Source: Owenia fusiformis
Lineage: Eukaryota; Annelida; Polychaeta; Sabellida; Oweniidae
DNA length: 64,000 bases
Direction: 5' to 3'
NCBI GenBank assembly: GCA_903813345.2
Contig: CAIIXF020000003.1
Coordinates: 12,908,931-12,972,930, forward strand
Part shown: positions 14,201-22,664 of the stretch, one piece after another
How positions within the stretch are numbered: the first letter of the stretch is position 1
Layout of the letters: each line of letters begins with the position of its first letter
Notes under the pieces: generated by a model
Seen by the model: only the letters and a program-made list of their open reading frames with translations
The model's database searches: none
Told to the model about the DNA's origin: nothing
Made by a program: the position numbers and the translations under genes

Positions 14201-17200
14201 CTGTTTCACATAAGATATTCTCCAAAACAGTACTGCCCTCATCATTCAGATCCAGTAACGCATTGAAGGCTAATATGGCTTCACACAGTACTTCGTTCTA
14301 AGTTTGCAGCTACAGAGGTTTGGTTGAGCATGTGACATCTAATGGGACAGAGTTCACATCAGTTGAGGTTCTTAAAGTTGTTTTCTTCATTTATTTATTT
14401 ATTTATTTAGAAAAATGTATATACAATAATAATACATGACTAATACTGACACCAAATGGCATATAAAAGTATAATGTCAAGTATCAAAAAAAAAGTATCA
14501 CTAGCAAATATAAAAAATATATATATATAGTCTAACTAGTTTACAAGGGTATATAGGTATATGAGTTTTATATATACAAGTATTTACATGATATAACATA
14601 GTACAATGCATACACTAAGCATGTATGTACGTTGTGTTTAAATGATGTGCCATGACTATTGTAATATACAATGCGTGGATAGTAAATAAAGATGTTTAAT
14701 AAGACAGATTTTTTATAAGTAGCTTGACAAGAGGTCAGATTTGTAGGCCTTTTTAAAGGAGGTTATAGATTTTGACATTTTTGTGGAATTTTTAAGAGAA
14801 TTCCATAGTGAAGGCCCATTCCGTTTTATGGAAAATTTGTTCGCATGTTCAATATGGAAGTTGTCACATTGGCGGGTATTATAACTATGTGTATCACTGT
14901 TTATTTGGAAATTTGTATCGAGTAGTGAATTTAGTATTTGGTCACCATCTTTTACTTGGTACATGAAAATTGCTGTATTCAGCTTATTTATATCATATAT
15001 ATTCAGAAGATTAAGTTCTTTGAATAATGGAGCTGTATGATCAAGGTATTTTTTTCCTAAAACAATGCGAACAAATCGTTTTTGAATCATGTGAATTTTA
15101 TTAAGATAAGATTTGTAGTTGTTACCCCAAATAATATTGCAGTAATTGAGTTGAGAGTGAATAAGAGAGTAGTATATACTGAGCAAAGCACTTTTTGTTA
15201 AAAGATTATGGACTCCATACAAGACCCCAATGCACTGAGAAATCTTTTTTTCTAAGTTTTTGATATGCTCTTTGAAAGTTAAATTGGCATCAATGGCTAT
15301 TCCTAAAAAAGATATAGTGATGTCTTGCTTGAGTTTGGTGTCATTTATTTTGAGAAAATGATTGTTAGGAAACAATATAGAAATTTGAAGAGGATGAATG
15401 ACAAATCCTAAATGTTGGAGTGAGCAATCATTACAAGGTGGAAGATATTCTACATAGCAGCTAATGTAATGCTTTTAAGATCTGATATGAGAATGCCCTC
15501 TAAATTATGACTTGAGGTATGGCAATGGTCTGATTTTTCCACTTACTGGTATGAGAATGGTCTTGGAAAATATGTTACCCCTCACTTACTGGTATGGCAT
15601 TGGTCTAGTATATATCCTTTATAATGTGAAGTTGTTTTTGGTTGTTTTCCTCAAAGGTCTGCCTTCTTCTCGGGGCATTAGACATTTTGAATGGCCATGT
15701 TGTTATATCTATTTTTTATTTATTATTATGTATTTGATATTTTATGAGCCAAACAATTTTTGCCTCTCTAGTATTAATGAGTCATGACATGAGCATGTAA
15801 ATCATATAAAATAGAAAAAATCCAAAAATTAAGAATAAAATGGCAATTTGGTGTATTATATCATGTATTGACCTATCTAGAATGAAGGTGAATCTAAAAA
15901 CAAAAACGGCAGTTACCATGAAAATGAAACATGGTTACCATGGCAACCAAGTAAATCCTAACTTCCAAAGTCTAATACAATATACACATTTTATTATTAT
16001 CTTATATCTGAAAAGATGATATTTGTATCTGCCTGTATAAGTATAGTGTTTATCAATTGTGGAGGTCTGAATTTTAACAAAACCCTGATTACCATGGTAA
16101 CCAATCAAATACCAGCTCCCAAAGTCTGAATCAATCCTTAAAATCAATTATTGTCTAAGATCTGAAAAAAATGAGACACGTATATCCCTTATTTCAAAAG
16201 TTATAGCATCCATCCAATGTGGGGGTCCGAATTTCCATAAAACCTTGGTTACCATAGCAACCAATCACATACCAGCTCCCAAAGTATGATACAATACTTG
16301 AAACCAACCATTAATGAAGATCTGAAAAAATGAGACCATCTCCATTATTTCAAAAGTTATAGCATCCATCCAATGTGGGGTCCGAATTTCCATAAAACCT
16401 TGGTTACCATAGCAATCAATCACATACCAGCTCCCAAAGTATAATACAATACTTAAAACCAACCATTTATGAAGATCTGAAAAAATTAGACCTGTATCTC
16501 CATTATTTCAAAAGTTATAGCATCCATCTAATGTTGGGGTTCGAGTCTGTGAAATGGACCCCTGTATAAATCATGGACCCATATAAGGCCGAAATCTGAA
16601 ATCATGTGGACTAATCTTTATATAAGATTGTTGCTAATATATTATATAAGTTTTCTATTCATACTTTAACCCTTCCAAACACAATGGTGACAAAATATGC
16701 ATGAAATGACTCTATCATTTCGGAAAAATGGCCTGAAAATCAACACCTGAAGGGTATATTTTATCTGTTTCCATGGCAACCGCTTAACCATGTGACATGA
16801 AATTTTTATCATATATTCAGTTAGCCCATACCAATATATCCAAGTAATTTGGATACATTCCACTGAGTATTTTTGGAGTTACAGCCCAATTTTATAGTAG
16901 GGGTCCAAATTATAGCCCATGGGGGGTAAAATGGCCACAAAATCTAAAAGCTGAAAAACTAAGATCTAATAATCCATACAAATATGTAAAATCATACTAG
17001 CAACATGAAAAATTATGTCCCATAAAATCCCTCTGAACGCACGCCTAAACCCTCATTCTGACTGCACTAATTAATTTTTAAGATCTGAAATGATAATATC
17101 TGTATCTGCTTAAATTCAAACGTTAAAGCATTTATCAATTGAGGAGGTCCAAATTTCAATAAAACTATAGTTACCATGGTAACCAATCAAATTTCAGCTC

Positions 17201-20200
17201 CCAAAGTCTAATTTAATATTTATAATCAATCATTGTCTAAGATCTGAAGTAATGAGACATGTATCTCCCTTATTTCAAAAGTTATAGCATCCATCCAATG
17301 TGGGGGTCAGAATTTCCCTAAAACCCTGGTTACCATGGCAACCAATCATATGTCAGCTCCCAAAGTATCATAAAATACTTAAAACTAACCATTTATGAAG
17401 ATTTGAAAAAATGAGACCTGTATCTCCATTATTTCAAAAGTTATAGCATCCATCCAATGTGGGAGCTCGAGTCTATGAAATAGACCCCTGTATTAGTCAT
17501 GGACCAATACAAGGCCAACATCTGAGGTTTTGTGGACTGATCTTAACATGCAATTGTTGCTAATATATTATAAAAGTTTTCTATTTACATTTTAACCATT
17601 CCTAACACATTGGTGACAAAATATGCATGAAATGACTCTGTCAGTCCTGAAAAATTGGCCTGAAAATTGACACTCGAAGGGCATGTTTTATCCATTTCCA
17701 TGGTAACCACTTAACCATGTGACATGAAATTTTTATCATATATTTAGTAAGCCTATACCAATATAATTTAGTAATTTCGAAACATTCAACTGAGTATTTT
17801 TTGAGTTCTTGCCCAATTTTATAGTAGGGGTCCAAATTTTAGCCCATGGGGGGTAAAATGGCCACAAAATCTAAAAGCTGAAAAACTAAGATCTAATAAT
17901 CCATATAAATATTTATAATCATAGTAGTAACATGAAAAATTATGTCTCATAAAATCCCTCTGAACGCACGCCGAAACCCACATTCTGACTGCACTACACA
18001 GCTTTAAACAAATATGAATCACAAATGTCAAATGTTTACTGTCTATGTATTTTTTTTAGATGGTTGAAGACTATGTAACCAACACACATGCCCCAACACA
18101 TCAGCAATATAAGATGCATGTGGAGGAAGTCATGTTTACTGTATATGTATTTATGTTTAGATGGTTGAAGACTATGTAACCAACACACATGCCCCAACAC
18201 ATCAGCAATATAAGATGCTCGTGGAGGAAGTTATGCAATGTGATAAAGAAGGAGAAACTGAAAATTATAAAGATTATGGAAACAAGTAAGAACAACATTT
18301 GATTAAGGAATCAATCTCAGGGTTATTTGTTCAGGGCAAGCCTGACTCGCATATACCTTCACTCTTGCAGATATAATCATTTCAAGGGAAATTTATTCCC
18401 AAGAACTTCTTTGAAAAGTTGCATTTCTGTGTCTCCAAGATTTATAATTAAAGAATTAGTAGGGGTGATTCAAATATGAGTTTTCAACATCATCATGAAA
18501 AGATATTCAAAAGGCGATAGAGTTCAGTTAAAATGATGTTTCTAGAGTGAATGAATAGATCATACTGATTTTTTTAATAAATAATAAAAAATAGTATCAT
18601 TTTTGGTAGATTCCCCTAGTGGTTGATCAAGTTTGTAGGTCTGCCTATGCCAATAAATGAACAATCAGTGTCTGGCGTGAAGCCATTTTTAGTGACATTA
18701 TGTAGGGGGCCTACATGAACAAGGCCTGACTACAGACCTTTATCAACCATTCAGCCATATATTCAATGTTTCAGGATGCTCCTATGGCATGGCTCTAGGC
18801 TGACCAATTATTGTGGCATATTAAGCCAAGGTCTCCGAATTGCACCACCTGAGGCACCCGTTACAGGGTATATGGTGAGTATTGTATTTGTATGTTTGAA
18901 AGTAACTCTCTTTCAAGAATTGATGCAAACAAGCAAAATATAATGGTGACTCTGACCTCCCCCACTGAACTAAATTCACAGGCCCGTAGCCAGGGGGGGG
19001 GGTTCGCAGGGTTCGGGCGAACCCCCCCCCCCCCCTGGCCAAAAATTCTTTCAAAATCATGCAGTTTTTCACCATTTTGAGCACTTCTCAAGTGATTTTA
19101 GTCTAATTTGGGCCAAAATTGTCAAATGTGAACCCCCCCTGGAAATTTTTGAAAATTGAACCCCCCCCTTGGCAAATCCTGGCTATGGGCCTGATTCATC
19201 AACATGATAATTAATGGTGTTTATCGATATATTCATCCTTCGATCACAGCGCTTCAAAATCCAGAATATCTTCTTTCTTTTTACCCCCTAATATAACCAA
19301 GTTGGAAGCACCCGATTAAACTGAATCACGTGATCTAATTATGCGCCGATGACGTATACATGATTGCTGGCGCAGTGTTGCGACACGCAATCAAATTGCC
19401 AGTTCTTAATCGGGGAAATTCTTAACTTCTTATAGCAAGGGGGAAGAAGGAGGTACGGATTCTGGACACCTGCTTAGGAGGATGCGATATTTTAAACTGA
19501 ACGGATTTTATAAAAAAAAAAACTTGTATAGTTTCAAATGAGCATATATACTTTTAGGTTTTATTTTTCATCTAGTAATTTGTATTGTGAATTTTTTTGT
19601 AGTTTGGCAAGGGTGTATACTTTGCTGATATGTCCAGTAAGAGTGCTAACTACTGTTTTGCCACCAGAGCTAAGAATGTTGGCTACCTACTTTTGTGTGA
19701 GGTAAGCGTATTCATGCAATTACTGTCTTTAATTTTCAAACACTTGTATCACTTATTTATTTCAATAATAAGGAGCATATTTTTGCTTTAGGCAGTTGAT
19801 TTCTAGTATTGTATTCTTATAAAATAATGAAATAGTAATAATTGTTCGGGAATAAATTGAGATTTTAGGGTCTTAGGGAGGCTTAATGAGGCCTAATAAT
19901 TGATATTAACATTGCAGAAATTCTAGTCTCTCTATATGTATGATACCCTCATTTAATACACAAGGAAATCTATAATGAGCAGACAAGAGACCTCACTGAA
20001 CAGACTAAAGAAATAACCTGTACATGTGCAATATAACATTAGAATAACTCCCACATGTAAACTGTGTGTGATAATATTTTTGTTACATTCACATTGTTAA
20101 GGTTTCCCTTGGACAAGCCAATGAGCTTCTAGCAGCTGACTATGGAGCTGATAAGCTCCCTGCAGGAAAGCACAGTGTACATGGCCTTGGCCGTATAGCT

Positions 20201-20660
20201 CCTGATCCAAAGAAGACATTTACCACGTTAGTATTGCCTCTATGGCGCCTTTGCTTGATTGAAATTGAAAGTTGAATTTGAAAATATTGATTTTGTGAAC
20301 ATGTATTTTTCTGAATCTTTACAATCAACTGTAAGATTTATTAGAGCAAATACTATAAGCATTTCAAATGTTTAGTAAAAAATGATATTGTCACTGATTT
20401 TACTCAGTTGAGCATGGTATGTTATTTCTAGTTAAATGTCTAAAACGAAAAACAGTATGTAAAAACAATACACCATTAATTATATGTATGTTATGTGTGA
20501 TTCCAGGAATGATGGTGTGAATGTTCCACTAGGGAAGCCCAAAGACACTGGTGTAACCAACCCCACAGGGTACACACTAAACTACAATGAATTCATTGTA
20601 TATAATACTAACCAAGTGCGGATGAAGTATCTAGTTAAAGTCAAATTTAACTTTAAATAA
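5214..20660 (+). CDS. PARP2: Poly(ADP-ribose) polymerase 2, 5'-partial, 10 exons
   Basis: Nuclear DNA-damage-activated ADP-ribosyltransferase that uses NAD+. Exons: 5214-5310, 5505-5597, 10125-10209, 10749-10887, 11164-11362, 18161-18285, 18775-18874, 19603-19701, 20102-20226, 20507-20660. All have AG/GT borders and compatible phases, giving 404 residues. The first two exons hold the end of the WGR domain ([17 protein letters not shown]) and a short linker; exons 3-5 the helical regulatory domain ([23 protein letters not shown]); exons 6-10 the ART domain. The triad is His (LLWHGSR, 18788-18790), Tyr (GKGVYFAD, 19618-19620) and Glu ([10 protein letters not shown], 20589-20591). Wording such as [17 protein letters not shown] matches PARP2 rather than PARP1. 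About 175 N-terminal residues, including most of WGR, are not in view. The exon-1 acceptor has a weak pyrimidine tract. Intron 5 is 6.8 kb and full of repeats. Confidence 0.93.
5598..6224. other. PARP2 intron 2, unexplained left part
   Basis: Intron sequence with no gene. It holds short degenerate motifs such as TATTGATATCCATGA repeated near 5690 and 5735, and TGACGTCA-like words near 6045 and 6130. No transposon ends could be assigned. Confidence 0.5.
6509..7003 (-). pseudogene. Inverted copy of the Penelope GIY-YIG endonuclease end
   Basis: Read on the minus strand, this gives the same C-terminal segment as the plus-strand Penelope frame, from [14 protein letters not shown] to DNLYHKIL, including YVGETKREL. 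The frame continues through the inversion junction into unrelated codons, so the longer minus-strand open frame is a chimera. It lacks the reverse transcriptase and is not functional alone. Confidence 0.85.
7008..8549 (+). pseudogene. Penelope-like reverse transcriptase / GIY-YIG endonuclease, 5'-truncated
   Basis: An open frame of about 510 codons; the first Met is at 7092 (485 residues from there). Upstream of that Met the frame continues with conserved Penelope residues ([10 protein letters not shown]) to the inversion junction, so the N terminus is cut off rather than starting at 7092. From the Met: FYGLPKVHK (~15-23); RT motif [12 protein letters not shown] (~85-95, catalytic D86); motif [13 protein letters not shown] (~153-164); motif C FVDDTF (~186-191). 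A GIY-YIG nuclease lies near 381-410 (GVIYKIDC, Cxx[10 protein letters not shown]). This domain order defines Penelope-like elements of the EN-containing class. The frame is intact within the surviving part. Confidence 0.88.
8951..9089. mobile_element. Small foldback MITE, 139 bp
   Basis: Arms ATCACACGTTTCAGCTTATG... and ...ATGCTGAAACATGTGAT are inverted repeats including TGTGATACAGGAAATATTCC. A second inner hairpin CCACTCAAGCTTCGCTTTCG lies in the loop. It has no coding capacity. Confidence 0.65.
9163..10052. mobile_element. 890-bp near-perfect palindrome with doubled 37-bp centre
   Basis: Left arm 9163-9572 and right arm 9647-10052 are inverted copies with few mismatches (outer ends CACCCTTGGTATACGCAGC / GCTGCGTATACCAAGGGTG, then GACCGGTACGGGT words). 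The centre is two direct 37-bp copies of ATTGCCCCGAACCGGTCCGT... at 9573-9609 and 9610-9646. It is probably a non-autonomous foldback transposon in PARP2 intron 2. Beyond the arms, a further inverted match (ATCCTATGCA / TGCATAGGAT) is broken by a 9-bp insert on the left. No clear target duplication was found. Confidence 0.8.
10383..10611 (-). repeat. Dispersed ~230-bp repeat, copy 1 (PARP2 intron 3)
   Basis: This matches the plus-strand copy at 19250-19487 in reverse complement over CTAAGCAGGTGTCCAGAATC, CCCTGCTATAAGCAG and CCAACTTGGTTATA. Both copies lie in introns of the same gene in opposite orientation. It is likely a SINE or MITE; its ends were not resolved. Confidence 0.75.
11640..13480 (+). 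repeat. GGTTGCCATGGTAACC repeat element, plus copy
   Basis: It starts TAGTGCAGTCAGAATG and carries a stretch with TTACCCCCCATGGGCTATAA, then tandem ~165-bp modules each with TTGGATGGATGCTATAACTT, a TTTTCAGATCTT word and the GGTTGCCATGGTAACC palindrome. A Harbinger-like MITE (12076-12883) is inserted in it. Two inverted copies follow at 15890-17070 and 17075-17998. No coding frame was found. Confidence 0.8.
12076..12883. mobile_element. PIF/Harbinger-like MITE, 808 bp, TTA target duplication
   Basis: Terminal inverted repeats of about 27 bp (CCCCCCTATCACACCAAACT left; its partner ends AGTTTGGTGTGATAGTAGGG) are flanked by TTA at 12073-12075 and 12884-12886. The empty site is visible in the sister repeat copies, where the sequence runs TATTAGCAACAATC without interruption. 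A 3-bp TWA duplication is known for PIF/Harbinger. The interior is rich in CGTTC/GTACGTCC words and contains an extra copy of the right terminus near 12470-12500. No transposase was found. Confidence 0.8.
13866..14243. mobile_element. Foldback element with ~145-bp arms
   Basis: Arms 13866-14015 and 14100-14243 are inverted copies (GAACAATTCAACTTTGGATT versus AATCCAAAGTTGAATTGTTC; GAAACAGCTCAT versus ATGAGCTGTTTC; GGGCAGCACTGTTCTG versus a diverged partner). No coding frame was found. Confidence 0.7.
14388..15480 (-). mobile_element. 5'-truncated non-LTR retrotransposon (LINE)
   Basis: The minus-strand 3' end carries a (TAAA)n-type tail (plus strand ATTTATTTATTTATTTA at 14388-14410) behind an open frame for the end of a LINE reverse transcriptase. 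The 5' side fades out near 15480, as expected of incomplete target-primed reverse transcription. It is inserted antisense in PARP2 intron 5. Confidence 0.8.
14713..15375 (-). pseudogene. LINE reverse transcriptase C-terminal region
   Basis: The 220-residue frame reads like the segment after the RT fingers/palm in Jockey/CR1-type elements: [16 protein letters not shown] (~24-39), then [17 protein letters not shown] (~58-74), LNYCNIIWG (~76-84), a MIQKRFVRI segment (~96-104) and the C-terminal GPSLWNSL (~192-199). The catalytic YxDD block is not included, so it is a dead fragment. The frame is open upstream of the first Met for several codons. The clade assignment is tentative. Confidence 0.75.
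15890..17070 (-). repeat. GGTTGCCATGGTAACC repeat element, inverted copy 1
   Basis: Reverse-complement version of the 11640 repeat: three GGTTACCATRG-type modules, then the CCCATGGGGGGTAAAATGGC segment, ending CATTCTGACTGCACTA near 17070. It lacks the Harbinger insertion and so shows the empty site. Confidence 0.8.
17075..17998 (-). repeat. GGTTGCCATGGTAACC repeat element, inverted copy 2
   Basis: A tandem neighbour of the previous copy in the same orientation, ending CATTCTGACTGCACTA at 17998. It also runs through the Harbinger site uninterrupted (TTGTTGCTAATATATTATAA). It ends about 30 bp before the duplicated PARP2 exon block. Confidence 0.8.
18031..18131 (+). pseudogene. Partial duplicate of PARP2 exon 6 (101-bp tandem unit)
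   Basis: A 101-bp unit made of the intron end plus the first part of the exon ([19 protein letters not shown], then HVEEV) occurs twice head-to-tail: 18031-18131 and 18132-18232. Both have an AG acceptor before ATGGTTGAAG (18060 and 18161). Because 101 is not divisible by three, use of the first acceptor would read into a TAA after the second ATGGTTGAAG, so only the second acceptor gives a functional exon. The two exon parts differ by very few bases, so the duplication is recent. Confidence 0.85.
18979..19193. mobile_element. hAT-like MITE, 215 bp, 5-bp duplication ATTCA
   Basis: The ends CAGGCCCGTAGCCAGG and CCTGGCTATGGGCCTG are inverted, with exact ATTCA on both sides (18974-18978, 19194-19198). 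The interior has poly-G/poly-C tracts and GTTCGGGCGAACCCC. The same family with its own exact 5-bp duplications is at 40253-40443 and, in a larger form, at 38437-40197. CAGG ends fit hAT-type elements; a 5-bp duplication fits the hAT5 group. Confidence 0.82.
19250..19487 (+). repeat. Dispersed ~230-bp repeat, copy 2 (PARP2 intron 7)
   Basis: Inverted partner of the 10383-10611 copy, including AACCAAGTTGGAAGC, CTAATTATGCGCCGATGAC and GATTCTGGACACCTGCTTAG. Confidence 0.75.
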
Positions 20661-21189
20661 GTCAGCATGTTGGAAATATAGACGAGGGGTAATCAATAAA
20701 CAGTGGGACGGGCCTGGTGTTCATTTGAAGACCTCATTCAGGAGCCAATACATAATTTCGACTGGAATTATTAAGCAAACAATCATTTTAGTCCATTGTT
20801 AACCACACAAAATTGTGTAATAGCAAGACAATCTTTAAACAAGACTGTCTCTAAATGTTCACCAGTAACTACTTTGTCATAATACATGTTATCTCAAAAG
20901 GGAAAAACAAAAGCCTGCAATGGGCAGGATATGAATTATCACCAACCATGAAGTTGAATGAACTCAGAACTTAATTCAATTCAAAGTGAGAGGATGAACG
21001 AGACCAAATGCCAAATCTTTTACAGATGCCAATTTGTATGTTAACTATTTTTTGTTCTTATAACTTACAAAGTGAATCTTACATATATGTGTTTTCAATA
21101 ATTGAAATGTAAGTTTTGTTAAGAATGTAATTGTTGTGTTGTGTGATACTATTATGAATATACACGTTTGTGTATTTACTGCACAAGAA

Positions 21190-21195
21190 AATAAA
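21190..21195 (+). terminator. Candidate PARP2 polyadenylation signal AATAAA
   Basis: The canonical hexamer lies 530 bp after the PARP2 stop, followed by a T-rich stretch (AGTTTTGTTTTAATGGG). No earlier AATAAA was seen in the 3' region. Confidence 0.5.
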
Positions 21196-21379
21196 CTAGA
21201 TATTTTCGTTGACTTAATCTAGATGGTTATAAGTTTTGTTTTAATGGGTTCTAAGTGGACTGTTTAATCGATTGAAAAGTAACATGAGTGAAACCAGAAA
21301 GACTTTTTATATCGCCACAAAAAGTGGTAACATATTCTAATTGCCTCTATGATGGCAGTTGGCGATCATCGTCTGTAAC

Positions 21380-21640
21380 AATATTGTGTGCAACGAGGTG
21401 GTGGCATTGTGTCATGTTAATGCCATGTGAAATATTGTGTGCAACGAGGTGGTGGCATTTTGTCATGTTAATGCCATGTGAAATATTGTGTGCAACGAGG
21501 TGGTGGCATTTTGTCATGTTAATGCCATGTGAAATATTGTGTGCAACGAGGTGGTGGCATTTTGTCATGTTAATTCCATTTGAAATATTGTGTGCAACAA
21601 GGTGGTGACTTTTTGTCATGTTAATGCCATGTTGAAAACA
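21380..21640. repeat. 51-bp minisatellite, about 5 copies
   Basis: Units share ATATTGTGTGCAACGAGGTG and recur at exact 51-bp spacing (CAACRAGG at 21391, 21442, 21493, 21544, 21595). As 51 is 17 codons and the unit has no stop in one frame of each strand, both strands show long artificial open frames. There is no start context, splice context or protein similarity to support a gene. Confidence 0.9.
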
Positions 21641-22068
21641 AAGTTTGTCTTTCTATAAAAATTTAAATTATGCGTTGCTAGGCATGAGGCAATGGAGGTT
21701 ATTGCCTCACCAAAATTTCAACTATGCGGAAATAAGGATTAATATATGACTGGCCTTTAATCTGCAATTTTCCTCCTTATTAATTTTGCCTACCTTTATT
21801 TGAAATGCTGGTTTCATCCTGCAATCGTATATAAAAGGACCCCAAGTTTCATATCTAAAAACATACTAGAGTCTATAAAACGTTTTATTGATTATAAGAT
21901 TACGTAATTATCGAAAATATACATGTATTTCTCATTTTCGAGTATATTCCACAGATAAACATGCATGATTTTTTGCAAATTAGAGTGTTCTATCCAAAAA
22001 TGGTGCTGTTGTATACCGTGAAGTCCCCAAACATGTTCTTGATAAAACTACTGCACTCTCCTCATCAC

Positions 22069-22512
22069 AGGGTGTATACCAAATTAAGCATGACAGTTGA
22101 ACGCGTGGGGTAAGGTACAACATGAAGGTGATGGAATTTGAGCAAACTGATGTGAACTTGACAGAAAATTCATAGTTAAACCAACAAAAACTGAGAATGT
22201 AGTATACGTTATAACACGGGGTAACGGTAAGGTTCAACACAAGTCATTTGATTTTGCGTTTTACCGTATCTAGGGTAAATTGACATGCGGGTTATACTGT
22301 TTTGTATTCGCAGTTAGTGTAGATTGAACTATGAAATTCACTGTAAAGTCCGCTGTCCTCTGTTACAAACATTTAGTGAGCATATCTAGAAACTACACCA
22401 AATCTTTCTGATACAATGAAAACATCAGTTTGCTCAAATTCCATCACCCTCGTGTTGTACCTTACCCCGCGCGTTCAACTGTCACACTTAATTTGGTACA
22501 GCCCCTGTGCTC
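22069..22512. mobile_element. Foldback MITE, 444 bp, ~90-bp arms
   Basis: The left arm has ACCAAATTAAGCATGACAGT and GAATTTGAGCAAACTGATG; the right arm is the inverse, 22425-22512 (CATCAGTTTGCTCAAATTCC, ACTGTCACACTTAATTTGGT). It lies in the upstream region of the first depolymerase gene. Confidence 0.75.
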
Positions 22513-22623
22513 ATATCACGAAATAAACAGAGTAGGGAGAGTACACCCGGCCAGTCTTATCTTAGAGGATATGACTTAGTGTTGATCTCTCATGCCTTAT
22601 CATGTCTCGTTACATTGGGGAGA

Positions 22624-22658
22624 TGATGACAAAATGTTAAGTGATAGCGAACTGTATG
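22624..22658 (+). promoter_or_regulatory. Upstream block conserved between the two depolymerase genes
   Basis: AAAATGTTAAGTGATAGCGA just before the start codon matches AAAATGTAAAGTGATAGCGA upstream of the paralogue (63468-63501, minus). It is probably part of the core promoter or 5' leader kept since the duplication. No TATA box was identified with confidence. Confidence 0.45.
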
Positions 22659-22664
22659 AGTTAG

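Larger units (their letters stand above)
20661..22664. other. Intergenic region after PARP2
   Basis: PARP2 3' UTR, a minisatellite (21380-21640), a foldback element (22069-22512) and the presumed promoter of the first depolymerase gene. No other gene is visible. Confidence 0.6.

Noticed and set aside
18060-18160. Use of the first duplicated acceptor as a true PARP2 exon
   Set aside because: It leads to a stop codon after the second ATGGTTGAAG; the second acceptor keeps the frame to the catalytic exons.
21288-21619. 106- and 90-codon open frames over the minisatellite
   Set aside because: They are produced by a 51-bp unit lacking stops; there is no gene context.
21380-21640. CRISPR-like array
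   Set aside because: Units abut directly with no variable spacers, and the DNA is animal nuclear.
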